Part shown: one piece after another, positions 44,967 to 53,403 of the stretch | How the letters are laid out: each line of letters opens with the position of its first letter | Position numbering within the stretch: the stretch's first letter is position 1 | Assembly (NCBI RefSeq): GCF_024055795.1 | Contig: NZ_JAMXMY010000014.1 | Coordinates: 124,001-188,000 of the forward strand | Origin: Actinoallomurus purpureus | GTDB taxonomy: Bacteria; Actinomycetota; Actinomycetes; Streptosporangiales; Streptosporangiaceae | Direction: 5' to 3' | Length of the DNA: 64,000 nt | Program-made: the position numbers and the translations under genes | Notes under the pieces: model-generated | Databases searched by the model: none | Told to the model about the DNA's origin: nothing | What the model saw: the letters and a program-made list of their open reading frames with translations, nothing else

Positions 44967-45100
44967 GCGGCCTCCTTCGTCGGAGGAGTGACCAGGCGTG
45001 CCATGCTTACGATTCGCTCGCTCCGCTCACTCATGCGGCCTCCTTCGTCGGAGGAGTGACCAGGCGTGCCATGCTTACGATTCGCTCGCTCCGCTCACTC
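44897..45100. repeat. three perfect 68-bp tandem repeats between jetA and jetB
   Basis: The units 44897-44964, 44965-45032 and 45033-45100 are identical base for base. 68 is not a multiple of three. Because each unit carries a stop and an overlapping start (ATGA), each copy restarts the same 23-codon frame. The perfect identity implies recent expansion or active maintenance. Confidence 0.97.
44963..45034 (-). CDS. coupling mini-gene, second copy
   Basis: ATG at 45034 overlaps the stop of the first copy (ATGA), and its own TGA overlaps the ATG of the third. Same 23-residue product, with AAGGAGG at its end in position for the next start. Confidence 0.55.
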   Translation of the reverse strand: MSERSERIVSMARLVTPPTKEAA

Positions 45101-45102
45101 AT
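45031..45102 (-). CDS. coupling mini-gene, first copy
   Basis: ATG at 45102 overlaps the stop of jetA as ATGA (GGATGAG). It encodes the 23-residue MSERSERI... peptide and ends in the second copy's ATG. MSERSER-type starts are, as I recall, frequent in related actinomycetes, so the unit may derive from a common leader. Confidence 0.55.
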   Translation of the reverse strand: MSERSERIVSMARLVTPPTKEAA

Positions 45103-46598
45103 CCGGCCGCTTCCATGTCCGGACGCGCGGCGGCACCGAGGTCGACGCGCAGCCCGTCGAGGACGAGGTCGCCGTCCACTCCGTGGATGACGGCCGCGGC
45201 GCCGGCCGTACGGATCAGGCTGAGCCGGACGTCCAGGTCGTCGTCGGAGGCCTCCGCGTCGTCGAACCTCGGCGGCGCCGCCGCCAGGGAGCGCGCGAGC
45301 AGGTCGAGGAACAGCCGGGTGGCCGAGCCCGACAGCCGTACGTCGCCGAGTCGCGGGCCCGCCGCGCGGAGCTCGGCGGCCGCGGCACGCTGCCGGTGGG
45401 CCTCCTCCTCCGCCTGTTCGCGCAGCCGCGCCCGCTGGTCCCCGTAGTCCTCCGGCCCGGCGGTACGGCCCCGGGGTGCGCGCGAACCGCGTTCCTTCAG
45501 CGCCACGGGGACGCGGGCGGCCGGCCCGTCCCACCAGCTCGTCGTCGCCGGTACGTCCTGGTCGGTGTCCGGGGCGACGCCGAGGTGACGCGCCCCGTAC
45601 AGCCCGAACGCCGCGACGAACAGGTCATGGGCCGTCGCGTCGTCGGCGCGGTCGAACCACTGCGCGAGCCGGATCAGGTCGCGCCGCCGGGACAGCCCGC
45701 CGCCCGCCGACCGGATCATGCGCTTGGCGTTGGCCAGCAGCGCCTGCAAGGCCCGCAACGTCGCGTCGCGCAGCTGGTCGACCTGACTGCCCTGGCCGGT
45801 GTCGTCGAAGAACCACGCCCGCAGCCCCGCCCAGTCGTCGAGCTCGCGGCCGCGGCTCCGCTGAATCCGCACGTCGGCGTCCTGGAGGGCCGCGAGGCCC
45901 TGGTCCGTCGCGTCGATGCTCCGCAGGAGGGCCGGCAGGCGCGGCCACAGCCCCTGGATGCTCGCCTCGATCTGCGGTGCGAACAGCGCCACCTCATCGG
46001 TGATCGTCTCCGCGTAGTCGAGCAGCAGCTCCTTGAACCCGGTGAACTCCGCGCCGTCCAGGTCGTACCGGAAGATCACCTGGCCGAGGTAGGCGTAGAA
46101 GTCGCGTACCGAGTCGGCGAACTGGCCGAACTGCGCGAAGAGCGTCGAGACGCGGTCCAGCGCCTCGCGCGGATCGATCCCGCCCGGCCGCCCGCTCGAC
46201 TCCTCCAGCTCGGCCAGGCCCCGGGCCACGAGGGCGAGCAGCTCCCGGCTCACCTCGCGCGCGGCGTCGGCGTTGACGAGGATCTCGTCCGCCTGCCGCT
46301 GGATCCGCTCCCCGAGGGCGGACAACTGATAGCGGGACCGGACCCGGTGGTACTCCCGGATGCTGCCCGCCTTCACCGGCCGGGAGCTGGGGATGAGATT
46401 CCCCCAGGTCGTCAACGCGTCCAGCTTCGCGGCGACCGTCTCGACCGGGAATCGATCGTCGAGACGGTCGGCCAGGTCATGCGCTGAGAGATCCGCCAGC
46501 AGCGTCGAGGTGAACACCCGCATGATCGCGATGTACGCCGCGCGGTCCGGCACGGTCAGGTAGGTGTACGCGGTCAGCCGCTCCAGGTCTCCCTCCAC
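45099..46598 (-). CDS. jetA: Wadjet subunit JetA (DUF2397)
   Basis: The 499-residue protein starts at a GTG at 46598 (MEGDLERLTAYTYLTVPDRA) and matches the DUF2397/TIGR02677 pattern, with AAYIAIMRVFTSTLLADLSA, REYHRVRSRYQLSALGERIQ and a long helical middle. It is the kleisin-like subunit of the complex. First gene of the operon; no clear Shine-Dalgarno is seen. Its stop overlaps the first mini-gene. Confidence 0.9.
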   Translation of the reverse strand: MEGDLERLTAYTYLTVPDRAAYIAIMRVFTSTLLADLSAHDLADRLDDRFPVETVAAKLDALTTWGNLIPSSRPVKAGSIREYHRVRSRYQLSALGERIQRQADEILVNADAAREVSRELLALVARGLAELEESSGRPGGIDPREALDRVSTLFAQFGQFADSVRDFYAYLGQVIFRYDLDGAEFTGFKELLLDYAETITDEVALFAPQIEASIQGLWPRLPALLRSIDATDQGLAALQDADVRIQRSRGRELDDWAGLRAWFFDDTGQGSQVDQLRDATLRALQALLANAKRMIRSAGGGLSRRRDLIRLAQWFDRADDATAHDLFVAAFGLYGARHLGVAPDTDQDVPATTSWWDGPAARVPVALKERGSRAPRGRTAGPEDYGDQRARLREQAEEEAHRQRAAAAELRAAGPRLGDVRLSGSATRLFLDLLARSLAAAPPRFDDAEASDDDLDVRLSLIRTAGAAAVIHGVDGDLVLDGLRVDLGAAARPDMEAAG

Positions 46599-46702
46599 GG
46601 TCAGCCACCGTACGCGTCGAACCGCACCGGAACGGACGACTCGCCCTGTCCGCGGCCCGATGTGGCCTGCGACCGCCGCCGCCCCGCTCGGGGATCAGGG
46701 TG

Positions 46703-47404
46703 TCAGGTCGACGAGGCGATGCCGGTGAGGATGTCGGCGAGGGTGTCGGGCATCGACAGGAACGGGGAGTGACTCGAGGCGATCTCGACGGTGTTGGACG
46801 CCCGCTGACTCTGTCCCCGCTGAACCTCCGGGGAGAGGACCTGATCCTCCGTGGCGAGGACGTAGGTCGTCGGGATCGGTCCCCACCCGGAGCATGTGCT
46901 CGGCGTGGCGGCGGATGCGAGCGACTGGTACACCAGTCGCTCGGCAGCCTCCTTCCCGATCGCCGGCTCGCAGTCGTAGTAGAAGACCTCTACCGCCCTG
47001 TCCTCGACGACGCGCAATGTCTCACCCGGGCCGGGAGCCACCCAGTCCGCTTCCGTACCGAAAAGGCCGAACAGGGACTCGCCCTCTTGTGGGAAGGCCG
47101 CCGCGAGGTAGACCGCGTGTCGTACGGCGGGGTGACCGGCCAGCTCCGAGATCACCATCCCGCCGTAGGAGTGCCCCACCAGCACGACGCCGTCACCGTC
47201 TCCGACCGCGTCGAGTTCCGCGCGCAGCAGGTCGGCGTCCGCCCGGAGATCGCCGAGCTCGGCGGGGTCCGGGCCGGCGCTGGGCAGCTGCTGGATCACC
47301 CGGACCGTGTGGCCGAGTTCGCGTAGCCGGCCGGCGAGCGTGTCCCAGCACCACCCACCGTGCCATGCGCCGTGCACCAGAACGAACGTCGCGTCGAAAC
47401 CCAT
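46703..47404 (-). CDS. alpha/beta hydrolase (esterase-like)
   Basis: The ATG at 47404 (MGFDATFVLVHGAWHGGWCW) follows AAGGG by 8 nt. The 233-residue protein has the HGAWHGGW oxyanion block, the nucleophile elbow VLVGHSYGGMV (Ser about residue 89) and a His in EIASSHSPFLSMP. It belongs to the salicylate-esterase/MenH-like group of small hydrolases (residues DQVLSPEVQ near the acid). No partner gene. Confidence 0.88.
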   Translation of the reverse strand: MGFDATFVLVHGAWHGGWCWDTLAGRLRELGHTVRVIQQLPSAGPDPAELGDLRADADLLRAELDAVGDGDGVVLVGHSYGGMVISELAGHPAVRHAVYLAAAFPQEGESLFGLFGTEADWVAPGPGETLRVVEDRAVEVFYYDCEPAIGKEAAERLVYQSLASAATPSTCSGWGPIPTTYVLATEDQVLSPEVQRGQSQRASNTVEIASSHSPFLSMPDTLADILTGIASST

Positions 47405-47769
47405 GTCGACAACCCTTCTGTCCGAATCCTTCGGTATCACCCCTTTAGTATTCCGGATAGAAATTATTCAGGTTTCGGAAAGTACAAAATTCGCGTGAAC
47501 GATGATGCGTCGACTCGGGCCCGGGAGGGGTCGCCGCCGGGGTGAGGGAGACCCGCGTGGGGTGGCGTTGGGCGGCAGCTCGGCCCCGACGCCGACGGCT
47601 GCGGGAGCACGAAGACCGTGAGGAAGCCCGACCCGCGCTATCGGCGGCGGTTCGACGTCTTCCTCACGGTCATGCCCTTCAATGCCACGACGGCCGATCC
47701 CGCTGACCGCGCAGCCACCTCCATCTGGATCCCAGAGTGGATCAGGTCAGGTGGAGGGGCACGGGACCA
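47405..47769. other. spacer
   Basis: No gene is supported. An AT-richer part at 47440-47500 (TTAGTATTCCGGATAG and following) probably carries the hydrolase promoter. Confidence 0.4.
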
Positions 47770-48072
47770 TCAGTCGTCCCAGTCGTCCCCGCCCCAGCCG
47801 TCCCCGCCCCAGCCGTCCCCGCCCCATCCGCCGAAGCCCCGGCCGCGACGGAAGCCACCGTCCGCGATCGCGACGTTGTTGTTCCTGTTGTGGACGCGAA
47901 CCCGGACGGCGACCCGGTTGACGTTGGTGTTGATGTTGACGTTGCGGTTGTGGGCGTGATGCCGGTGCTTCCAGGTTGGGACGTGGGCGGACGCGGGCGA
48001 ACTCGTGAGCATGAGGCCTGCGGCGGCGGCCGCGAGCGCGAGCCCGCCGGCAGCACTGGTCTTGTTGAGCAC
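47770..48072 (-). CDS. small secreted Asn/Val- and Gly/Trp-rich protein
   Basis: The GTG at 48072 has AGGAG 6 nt upstream; longer frames lack this. The 100-residue protein has a signal peptide (GGLALAAAAAGLMLTSSPAS, cleavage ASA-HV), a His/Asn-rich part, an alternating Asn/Val stretch (VNINTNVNRVAVRVRV) and a C-terminal GGDGWGG repeat ending in acidic residues. Low-complexity exported protein; surface or matrix role possible. Confidence 0.65.
   Translation of the reverse strand: MLNKTSAAGGLALAAAAAGLMLTSSPASAHVPTWKHRHHAHNRNVNINTNVNRVAVRVRVHNRNNNVAIADGGFRRGRGFGGWGGDGWGGDGWGGDDWDD
47784..47828. repeat. 15-bp tandem repeat, three units
   Basis: CGTCCCCGCCCCAGC repeats three times with one change in the last unit. 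It encodes the GGDGW repeats at the C-terminus of the secreted protein. Confidence 0.9.
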
Positions 48073-48652
48073 GTCATCTCCTTGCTTGCCGTAAATAGCC
48101 ATGAAGGCCACTTACGCCCGTTTTGAGCGCTGTATCTCACACTCCCCTTGTTAGTCATTAGATAGGGCCAATGTCCGGTAAGTCTGCTTTAAAAAGGCAG
48201 GTCCGGCGGAACCTGGGCGCAGAGTTATCGATTCGCCAATGAGGTGAGTGTCGTATCGGCGGCCCCTACTAAGAAGTTCGTACGTAGGTAAACCCGCGTG
48301 CATGTTCTGCGGTATTAAGTAGCCTTTCAGGCTGATCTGACTGCGCGGCAGGTCATGAGCTGATCTCAGTCGCACCGCCGAGGTTCCGGCGATCTTCCCT
48401 GACGAAAGTGGCCGGACTGCCGCCGTACGAGGCCAGGAGTCAGGAGAGGCGGGGAGAGCCGGGTGGCGAGGCCCTTGCGGCGGCCAGGTGGATCTGGTGC
48501 CGGTGTTCCCGGCACTGCTGGGCTGCCTGGCGCCGTACGGACGGGTGTATGGTCATGAGTGAACCGTTCGGTGATGGCCCCCGAATGAATCGCCCATTTG
48601 GGAGGCGCGCCCATATATTGGGCACCGACGGCACGCCACTGCGTCCGCCGCC

Positions 48653-48688
48653 GTCCACTGAGACGATAATTTTCTCGTCTGAGTAGAC
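48653..48688. repeat. imperfect inverted repeat, relative of 36866-36905
   Basis: GTCCACTGAGACGA and TCGTCTGAGTAGAC pair with two mismatches around an AT-rich loop. The centre matches the hairpin at 36866-36905 at 25 of 31 positions, and TTGGGCACCGA lies 39 bp upstream of the shared core (68 bp at the other locus). Confidence 0.6.
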
Positions 48689-48819
48689 ACCGTGGAAACA
48701 CACGGGTTCCCCCGGAGTTGGTGGCCCACCACCGTGACCCGCGCGGGATCCGCCACCCCCTGGCGGTAATGCCGGCGACCTCGCTGGTGCGCTGGGAAAC
48801 CACCTCGATCGCCGCCCGA

Positions 48820-48948
48820 ACCCAAAAACGCAACCGCGGCCGCGACGAGACCCGCCACCTCAAGATCCTGCCGGCCCCCCTCCACCGACCTGCCGTTCCC
48901 GCACGCCACCCAGGTCCTCCTGCTCGAACGCAACCGGCCGGCGGGTGA
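48820..48948 (+). mobile_element. ISAs1-like transposase remnant
   Basis: The plus strand reads RNRGRDETRHLKILPAP and, after a frameshift in a run of C, LPFPHATQVLLLERNR. This resembles the conserved (H/G)-G-R-x-E-x-R block and following strand of ISAs1/H-repeat transposases. Only about 43 codons remain, and no inverted repeats are seen. Confidence 0.4.
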
Positions 48949-49120
48949 TTCCTCCCAATACGCCCCCGGCGCCCGCCCCCGGGCCGGCCGAGCCGGGTCG
49001 CGTCCGCCCGCCGTCGGCAAGGTCGGCGCCGACCGGCGTACTCGACTACCGCAGCCTTCGGGATCTGCGTGGCGCGTTCGTCGAGTACGCCGGTCGCTGA
49101 GGTCGGTGCCCGGCGGCGGT

Positions 49121-49888
49121 TCAGGCGGGGACGGTGAGGGTGGAGGTGTAGCCCGAGGTGGTGTTGCCGGTGACGGTGGCCAGCTGGGTGGCGTACCCGT
49201 CGCTGAAGACCATGTCAGTGGACAGGCTGGTCCGGGACAGGTTCGAGGCGCTCGATCCGTAGCCGCTGGTGGCGTACACGGTCTGGCAGGCCGCTGCGGG
49301 GAGGGCGAGCTGGGAGGTCTTCACCGGGTTGCCCGCGGCGGTGGCGGCGGAGAGGGTCTGGTAGATCTCGAAGTGGATGTGCGGCCATCGGCCGGAGTAG
49401 CACCCGGGGAAGATGCTGGTGAAGGTGACCAGGCCGGAGCTGTCGGCCACCTGGATGCCGCGCAGGTAGTTGACGTTGGTCAGGCCGGATGAGTAGAGCG
49501 AGTAACCGCCGGTGGCGTTGCAGTGCCACAGGTAGACGGCCGCGCCGGGGAAGGGCGCGCAGGAACTGGTCTCGATCGTGAGCTTGATCGTGAGGGGGAC
49601 CCCGGTGGCGGTTCCGCTCAGGCCGCCGAAGCTGGATCGGATGTCGCTGCGGACGATGCCGCTCTGGGTCAACACGTTCGGCCCGTTGGAGCCGTCGGCC
49701 GGGTAGGGGCCGGCGGTCTCGGTGGGGATCACGGTGCAGGCGGCTGCGGCGGCGTCGGTCCTGCCCGGCAGGGCGGATGCCATGGCCGCGATGCCCGCGC
49801 CGCCCATGAGAAGGAGTGCCCTGCGTCGGCTTAAAGTACTCAGGTCGAATGAGAGACCTCGGTCGTGGTCGTGCAGTTCTTCATTCAT
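49121..49888 (-). CDS. exported intradiol dioxygenase-like protein
   Basis: From the ATG at 49888 (MNEELHDHDRG) the protein has 255 residues. A Tat-type signal (SRRRALLLMGGAGIAAMA) leads into a dioxygenase fold: TETAGPYPADG, VYLWHCNATGGYSLY, YLRGIQVADSSG and the iron-ligand block RWPHIHFEIY. Tyr and two His are in place for Fe(III). Such Tat-exported members are widespread in actinomycetes; the substrate is unknown, and no pathway genes are near. A longer upstream frame is discarded as His-rich non-coding DNA. Confidence 0.8.
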   Translation of the reverse strand: MNEELHDHDRGLSFDLSTLSRRRALLLMGGAGIAAMASALPGRTDAAAAACTVIPTETAGPYPADGSNGPNVLTQSGIVRSDIRSSFGGLSGTATGVPLTIKLTIETSSCAPFPGAAVYLWHCNATGGYSLYSSGLTNVNYLRGIQVADSSGLVTFTSIFPGCYSGRWPHIHFEIYQTLSAATAAGNPVKTSQLALPAAACQTVYATSGYGSSASNLSRTSLSTDMVFSDGYATQLATVTGNTTSGYTSTLTVPA

Positions 49889-50565
49889 GACCGCGATCGT
49901 AGAAGTGGCTCTGCGTGGCGTAAAGTTCCCTTTCATGGGAGTTTGATGAGAAACTTGAACTGTGTGTATGTGAATTGAATGAGAATGGATCCGATGGGCT
50001 TGACTGGCCGAGTTAAAAATCGTAAAATGTCTGGTTTTTAGCGGGTGTGAGGTGGTGCGAGCCGGGTCCAGAGGCCGTCGCGGCTCCAACGCTTCCCACG
50101 CACGATCAGCCGCCCTACGCGAACCCCTCCCGCTGATCACATAGCGTCACGGCCACCGATCGGCGGCCGACTTTGAAGTCGCCCTGGGAAATGACGGTGG
50201 AACGCCTTGCCGGCCGGGCGCGGTGGCGGCCCGCCCGGCCCGCCCGGCCCGTGCGAGGGCGGGGTCGCGGGAGCCGGTCGGTCGGCGCGGTGCGGTGCGG
50301 GGTCGCTTGCCGGCAGGGCTATTCGGCCATCCCGGCCAGGCGCTTTCGGCTTAGCCGATTCATAAGGCTCGTCGCGCCTGGATGATTGGAGCTCGCCATT
50401 AGCATCATAAACCGATAGGTATTCGCTGTCGTTGATATTGCTGTCGGACAAAAGAAACGGTTATGGTGTTGTCTCGCCCGGCGTCGGTAATGAGGAGGGT
50501 GCGGGGAATGAAAATGCGCGTGATCATGACTTCCCCGTCGACCGGCCGGCGGGGCGGGGGGATCG
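49889..50565. other. spacer with no supported gene
   Basis: AT-richer DNA at 49900-50045 carries the dioxygenase promoter. A minus-strand TTG frame at 50137-50451 (104 codons, SNINDSEYLSVYDANGELQS) looks protein-like in its first third but has no ribosome site and a Pro-rich tail. I leave it open. Confidence 0.35.
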
Positions 50566-50940
50566 GTGCCGGGTAGGGGCGCCCGGCTCTTCGGGCGTGA
50601 CCGGGCCGTTCTCGTCGTCCGCGAGTTCATGGAACGACCCGAGCAGGGCCGGGAGCGGCTCACCCGAGAGGCCCCGATCCTGATCTTCGAAGGGCCGTGC
50701 GGCAGTGGGAAGACCGCGTTGCTGGATTCGCTGGAGGGCTCCCTCGAGCAGCGCGTGCCGTACGCCCGGATCGATTTCGAGGCGATCGGCGACGTGGCCG
50801 TGTACGAGGTGCTCGCGGCGCTCGCCTTCGAACTCAATCGGCAATGCGGAAACTATGGCCGGCTCGGATTCCCCCGATTCATCGTCGGGCGGGCGATCAT
50901 CGCGGAGCCGGACCTCGATCTGAGCAAGTGGTCGGGCTGA
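50566..50940 (+). pseudogene. P-loop ATPase gene, N-terminal fragment
   Basis: A GTG at 50566 starts 124 codons with ARLFGRDRAVLVVREFM and the P-loop FEGPCGSGKTALLDSLEG (residues about 41-58), then AALAFELNRQCGNYGRLGF. It resembles the first part of large actinobacterial ATPases. It stops where the substrate-binding gene fragment begins, so the rest is deleted. Confidence 0.7.
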
Positions 50941-51896
50941 CCCTCAGCAGGAAGGAGACCATCCAGGCCGCCATGGAGCTGTCGAGGGCCCGGATCCCCA
51001 TGGTCGGCGACGTGATCGCCGGAGACGGCATCGACAGCACGGGAGCGGCGCGGGCGGCCGTGGGCCTCGGCAGCGGCGCCATCCCCGGGCTCACGCGCGT
51101 CAATCCGGAGGTCGGCGCCGAGTTCGCCGCCATCGCCAGAGTCCTGGCCAAGCGGCCGAACCTGCGTACGGCGACCCTGGTCACCGACCAGAAGGCCACC
51201 GACCTCTACGCCAGGTCACTCCGGACGGATTTCACCAAGAACCCGCGGCTGGTCGCCTACCTGGACCGGGGCCACCACCTGGAGGAGACGTTCATCGCGG
51301 ACCGGCCCGATGAGCCCGGACTGCCCAACCAGTTCGCCGTCATCGCCAGCAACATCTGCGGCCCGGACCAACCGGACATGGTCTTCTACGCGGGACGGCG
51401 GTTCTTCCTGACGGCGCTCTTCGGCTACATCGCCCACCGTTGCGAGAGACCGATCACGCTCGTCACCGGTTCCGACGCCGCGGCGCTGGGCGCCTACCCC
51501 GGCCCCGGTTCGATCATCACCGCGCCGCTGGCGGACCCCGACGTGCTGGACAGCGACCGCAATCCGGCCCGTGCCTCCTACCAGCGTTTCATCCAGGAGT
51601 TCAGCAACCACTTCAACACCGTCGACGTCCGGAGCGGATGGACGATCATGGCGCACGACGCGGTGCTCACGGCGGCGCAGGCCATCCGCCGCACCGCCGG
51701 ACCCGGAGGGGGCGCCGCCCTGGCACCCGCACGAGTGCGCGACATGCTGTACACGCAGCACGCAACCAACAGGGTCCTGGGTGCCTCCGGCGACATCGAC
51801 ATGGGCCCGACCGGCAACCCGGTGCACCGTCTCATGTCCGTGATCGAGATCGCCCCGAGCGGCCGGCACACCGTTCTCGACGTTCATCTGTCGTGA
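50928..51896 (+). pseudogene. periplasmic-binding-type protein, C-terminal fragment
   Basis: In another frame from 50928 the sequence reads VVGLTLSRKETIQAAMELSR, ARIPMVGDVIAGDGID, LVTDQKATDLYARSL and GPTGNPVHRLMSVIEIAP. This is the later two thirds of a type-I periplasmic-binding (branched-chain amino acid receptor-like) protein. The N-terminal signal or membrane part is absent. An overlapping 13-bp zone (50928-50940) joins it to the ATPase fragment, as expected from a deletion between two neighbouring genes. A GTG at 50928 could start translation. Confidence 0.75.
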
Positions 51897-52007
51897 CGAC
51901 GCGTCACGGGATGACACCGGCGGCGATTCTCAAGTTTGGTTCACGGGGACCGCGCTCATCGAATCGGCCGAGCCGCTCGTCGAGCTGCTGGGCATCGGTA
52001 AGACCTA

Positions 52008-52036
52008 GCCCCCGACGCGTATCGCGCGTCGGGGGC
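52008..52036. terminator. strong hairpin
   Basis: GCCCCCGACGCG and CGCGTCGGGGGC form a perfect 12-bp stem with a 5-nt loop. It lies between convergent frames (the binding-protein fragment and the small gene at 52073-52255), so it may serve both. Confidence 0.75.
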
Positions 52037-52072
52037 CAGCCGCCGGCCGGTGTCGGCCGGCAATGTTGATCA

Positions 52073-52255
52073 TCAGACGCCGCGGTCGAGCTCGTCGGCG
52101 GTTGCGAGGTTCTCGGCCGCGCGGCTGGGCTTGCCTTCCGCGAGGTCGGCGGCGGCCTCTTCGCGGAGGAAATCTGCGACCCCCCTCAGGGCGCTGCAGG
52201 CGCACGTTCCGTAGCAGCGGCCGCACGGCTGAGGACTGGGCGGGTTACCGTTCAT
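52073..52255 (-). CDS. small cysteine-motif protein
   Basis: The ATG at 52255 has AAAGGGG upstream. The 60-residue protein starts with a compact Cys cluster (CGRCYGTCACSA) and continues as an acidic helix (LREEAAADLAEGKPSRAAEN). The four Cys could bind zinc. No family is recognised. Confidence 0.6.
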   Translation of the reverse strand: MNGNPPSPQPCGRCYGTCACSALRGVADFLREEAAADLAEGKPSRAAENLATADELDRGV

Positions 52256-52542
52256 TTCGGGCCCCTTTCATTTTTCCCTTTTTTGGTCTATCCGCGAGAG
52301 TCGCGGATGGACGGTCCGGCCCTTGATGCCGAACCGAGTGGGACCGTCCGGCCCTGCCGCCCGTCGGCAAGGTAGCGGCGACCGCTGAGTATGTTGCCCG
52401 TGTCGTCACCGACGAGGTCCGAGCGGTCTGACGGCCTCCGGCCCGGCCACCTGTGGCCGGGCCGTGGGGATCATCGATCGGGCCTCTGTCGGCGGCGTAC
52501 GTTGACGGTGTTGGGTTTACCGTTTTGGTAGGAGACGCGCCG

Positions 52543-53361
52543 ATGTCCGATGAAATGTCCCCGCCGGTCGAGCGCCCGTCACCCGAGATCGACACGTCGG
52601 TGCCGCACTCGGCCAGGATCTACGGGTACTGGCTGGGCGGGAAGGACAACTATCCGGTGGACCGGGAGGCCGGGGACCGGGTCCGAGAGCTCTTCCCGGA
52701 GATCGTCGATCTCGCGCGGATCGGCCGGTACTTCCTCGGCCGCGTCGTCCGGTATCTCGCCGGGGAGGCGGGGGTCCGGCAGTTCCTCGACATCGGCACG
52801 GGTCTGCCGACCGTGGACAACACCCACGAGGTCGCCCAGCGGGTCGCGCCCGAGTCACGGGTCGTCTACGTCGACAACGACCCGCTCGTGCTCGCGCACG
52901 CCCAGGCCCTGCTCACCGCACTGCCCGAGGGCACGACCGAGTACGTGCACGCCGACGTGCGCGAGCCGGAGAAGATCCTGGAGGCCGCGGCCCGGACACT
53001 CGACCTCGACCGGCCCGTCGCGGTCATCCTCATGGGAATCCTCGCCCACGTCGACGACTACGACGAGGCGCGGTCGATCGTACGGAGGCTGCTCGACCCT
53101 CTGCCGTCCGGGAGCTACCTGGCGCTCCGGGACGGCACGGACACCAACGAGGCGTACGAGGAAGCCATTGGGCAGTACAACTCCACCACCGGCGCGGTCC
53201 CGTACAACCTGCGCAGCCCGGAGCGGATCGCCGGCTACCTCGACGGCCTGGACCTGGTCGAGCCGGGTGTGGTCTCGTGCCCGCTGTGGCGGCCGGACGT
53301 CGCTTCTCTGACGCCGGTGGAGGAGGTGGCCGTGTACGGCGGTGTCGGCCGGAAGCCCTGA
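52543..53361 (+). CDS. DUF574-type SAM-dependent methyltransferase
   Basis: The 272-residue protein contains HSARIYGYWLGGKDNYPVDR, the hallmark of this actinobacterial family, then the SAM motif FLDIGTGLPTVDNTHEVAQ, VVYVDNDPLVLAHAQALL and ILMGILAHVDD. A GGAGA site is upstream of the ATG. It lies tail to tail with a close paralogue; both families usually accompany DUF5753 regulators. Substrate unknown. Confidence 0.92.
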   Translation: MSDEMSPPVERPSPEIDTSVPHSARIYGYWLGGKDNYPVDREAGDRVRELFPEIVDLARIGRYFLGRVVRYLAGEAGVRQFLDIGTGLPTVDNTHEVAQRVAPESRVVYVDNDPLVLAHAQALLTALPEGTTEYVHADVREPEKILEAAARTLDLDRPVAVILMGILAHVDDYDEARSIVRRLLDPLPSGSYLALRDGTDTNEAYEEAIGQYNSTTGAVPYNLRSPERIAGYLDGLDLVEPGVVSCPLWRPDVASLTPVEEVAVYGGVGRKP

Positions 53362-53403
53362 CGCTCGTCCTTGGTCCCCGGGCGAGGACGTCGTGGCGGG
53401 CGC

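Larger units (their letters stand above)
48073..49120. other. 1-kb gene-poor region
   Basis: No intact gene. It holds an AT-rich promoter-like part (48080-48350), the imperfect hairpin at 48653-48688 and a transposase remnant at 48820-48948. Minus-strand frames here are Arg-rich and without recognisable sequence. Confidence 0.45.

Noticed and set aside
44897..45100. CRISPR-like array
   Set aside because: The repeats are contiguous, without spacers, and are explained as tandem copies of a coupled mini-frame.
45066..46487. 473-codon plus-strand frame
   Set aside because: Antisense to jetA and the mini-gene repeats; no motifs.
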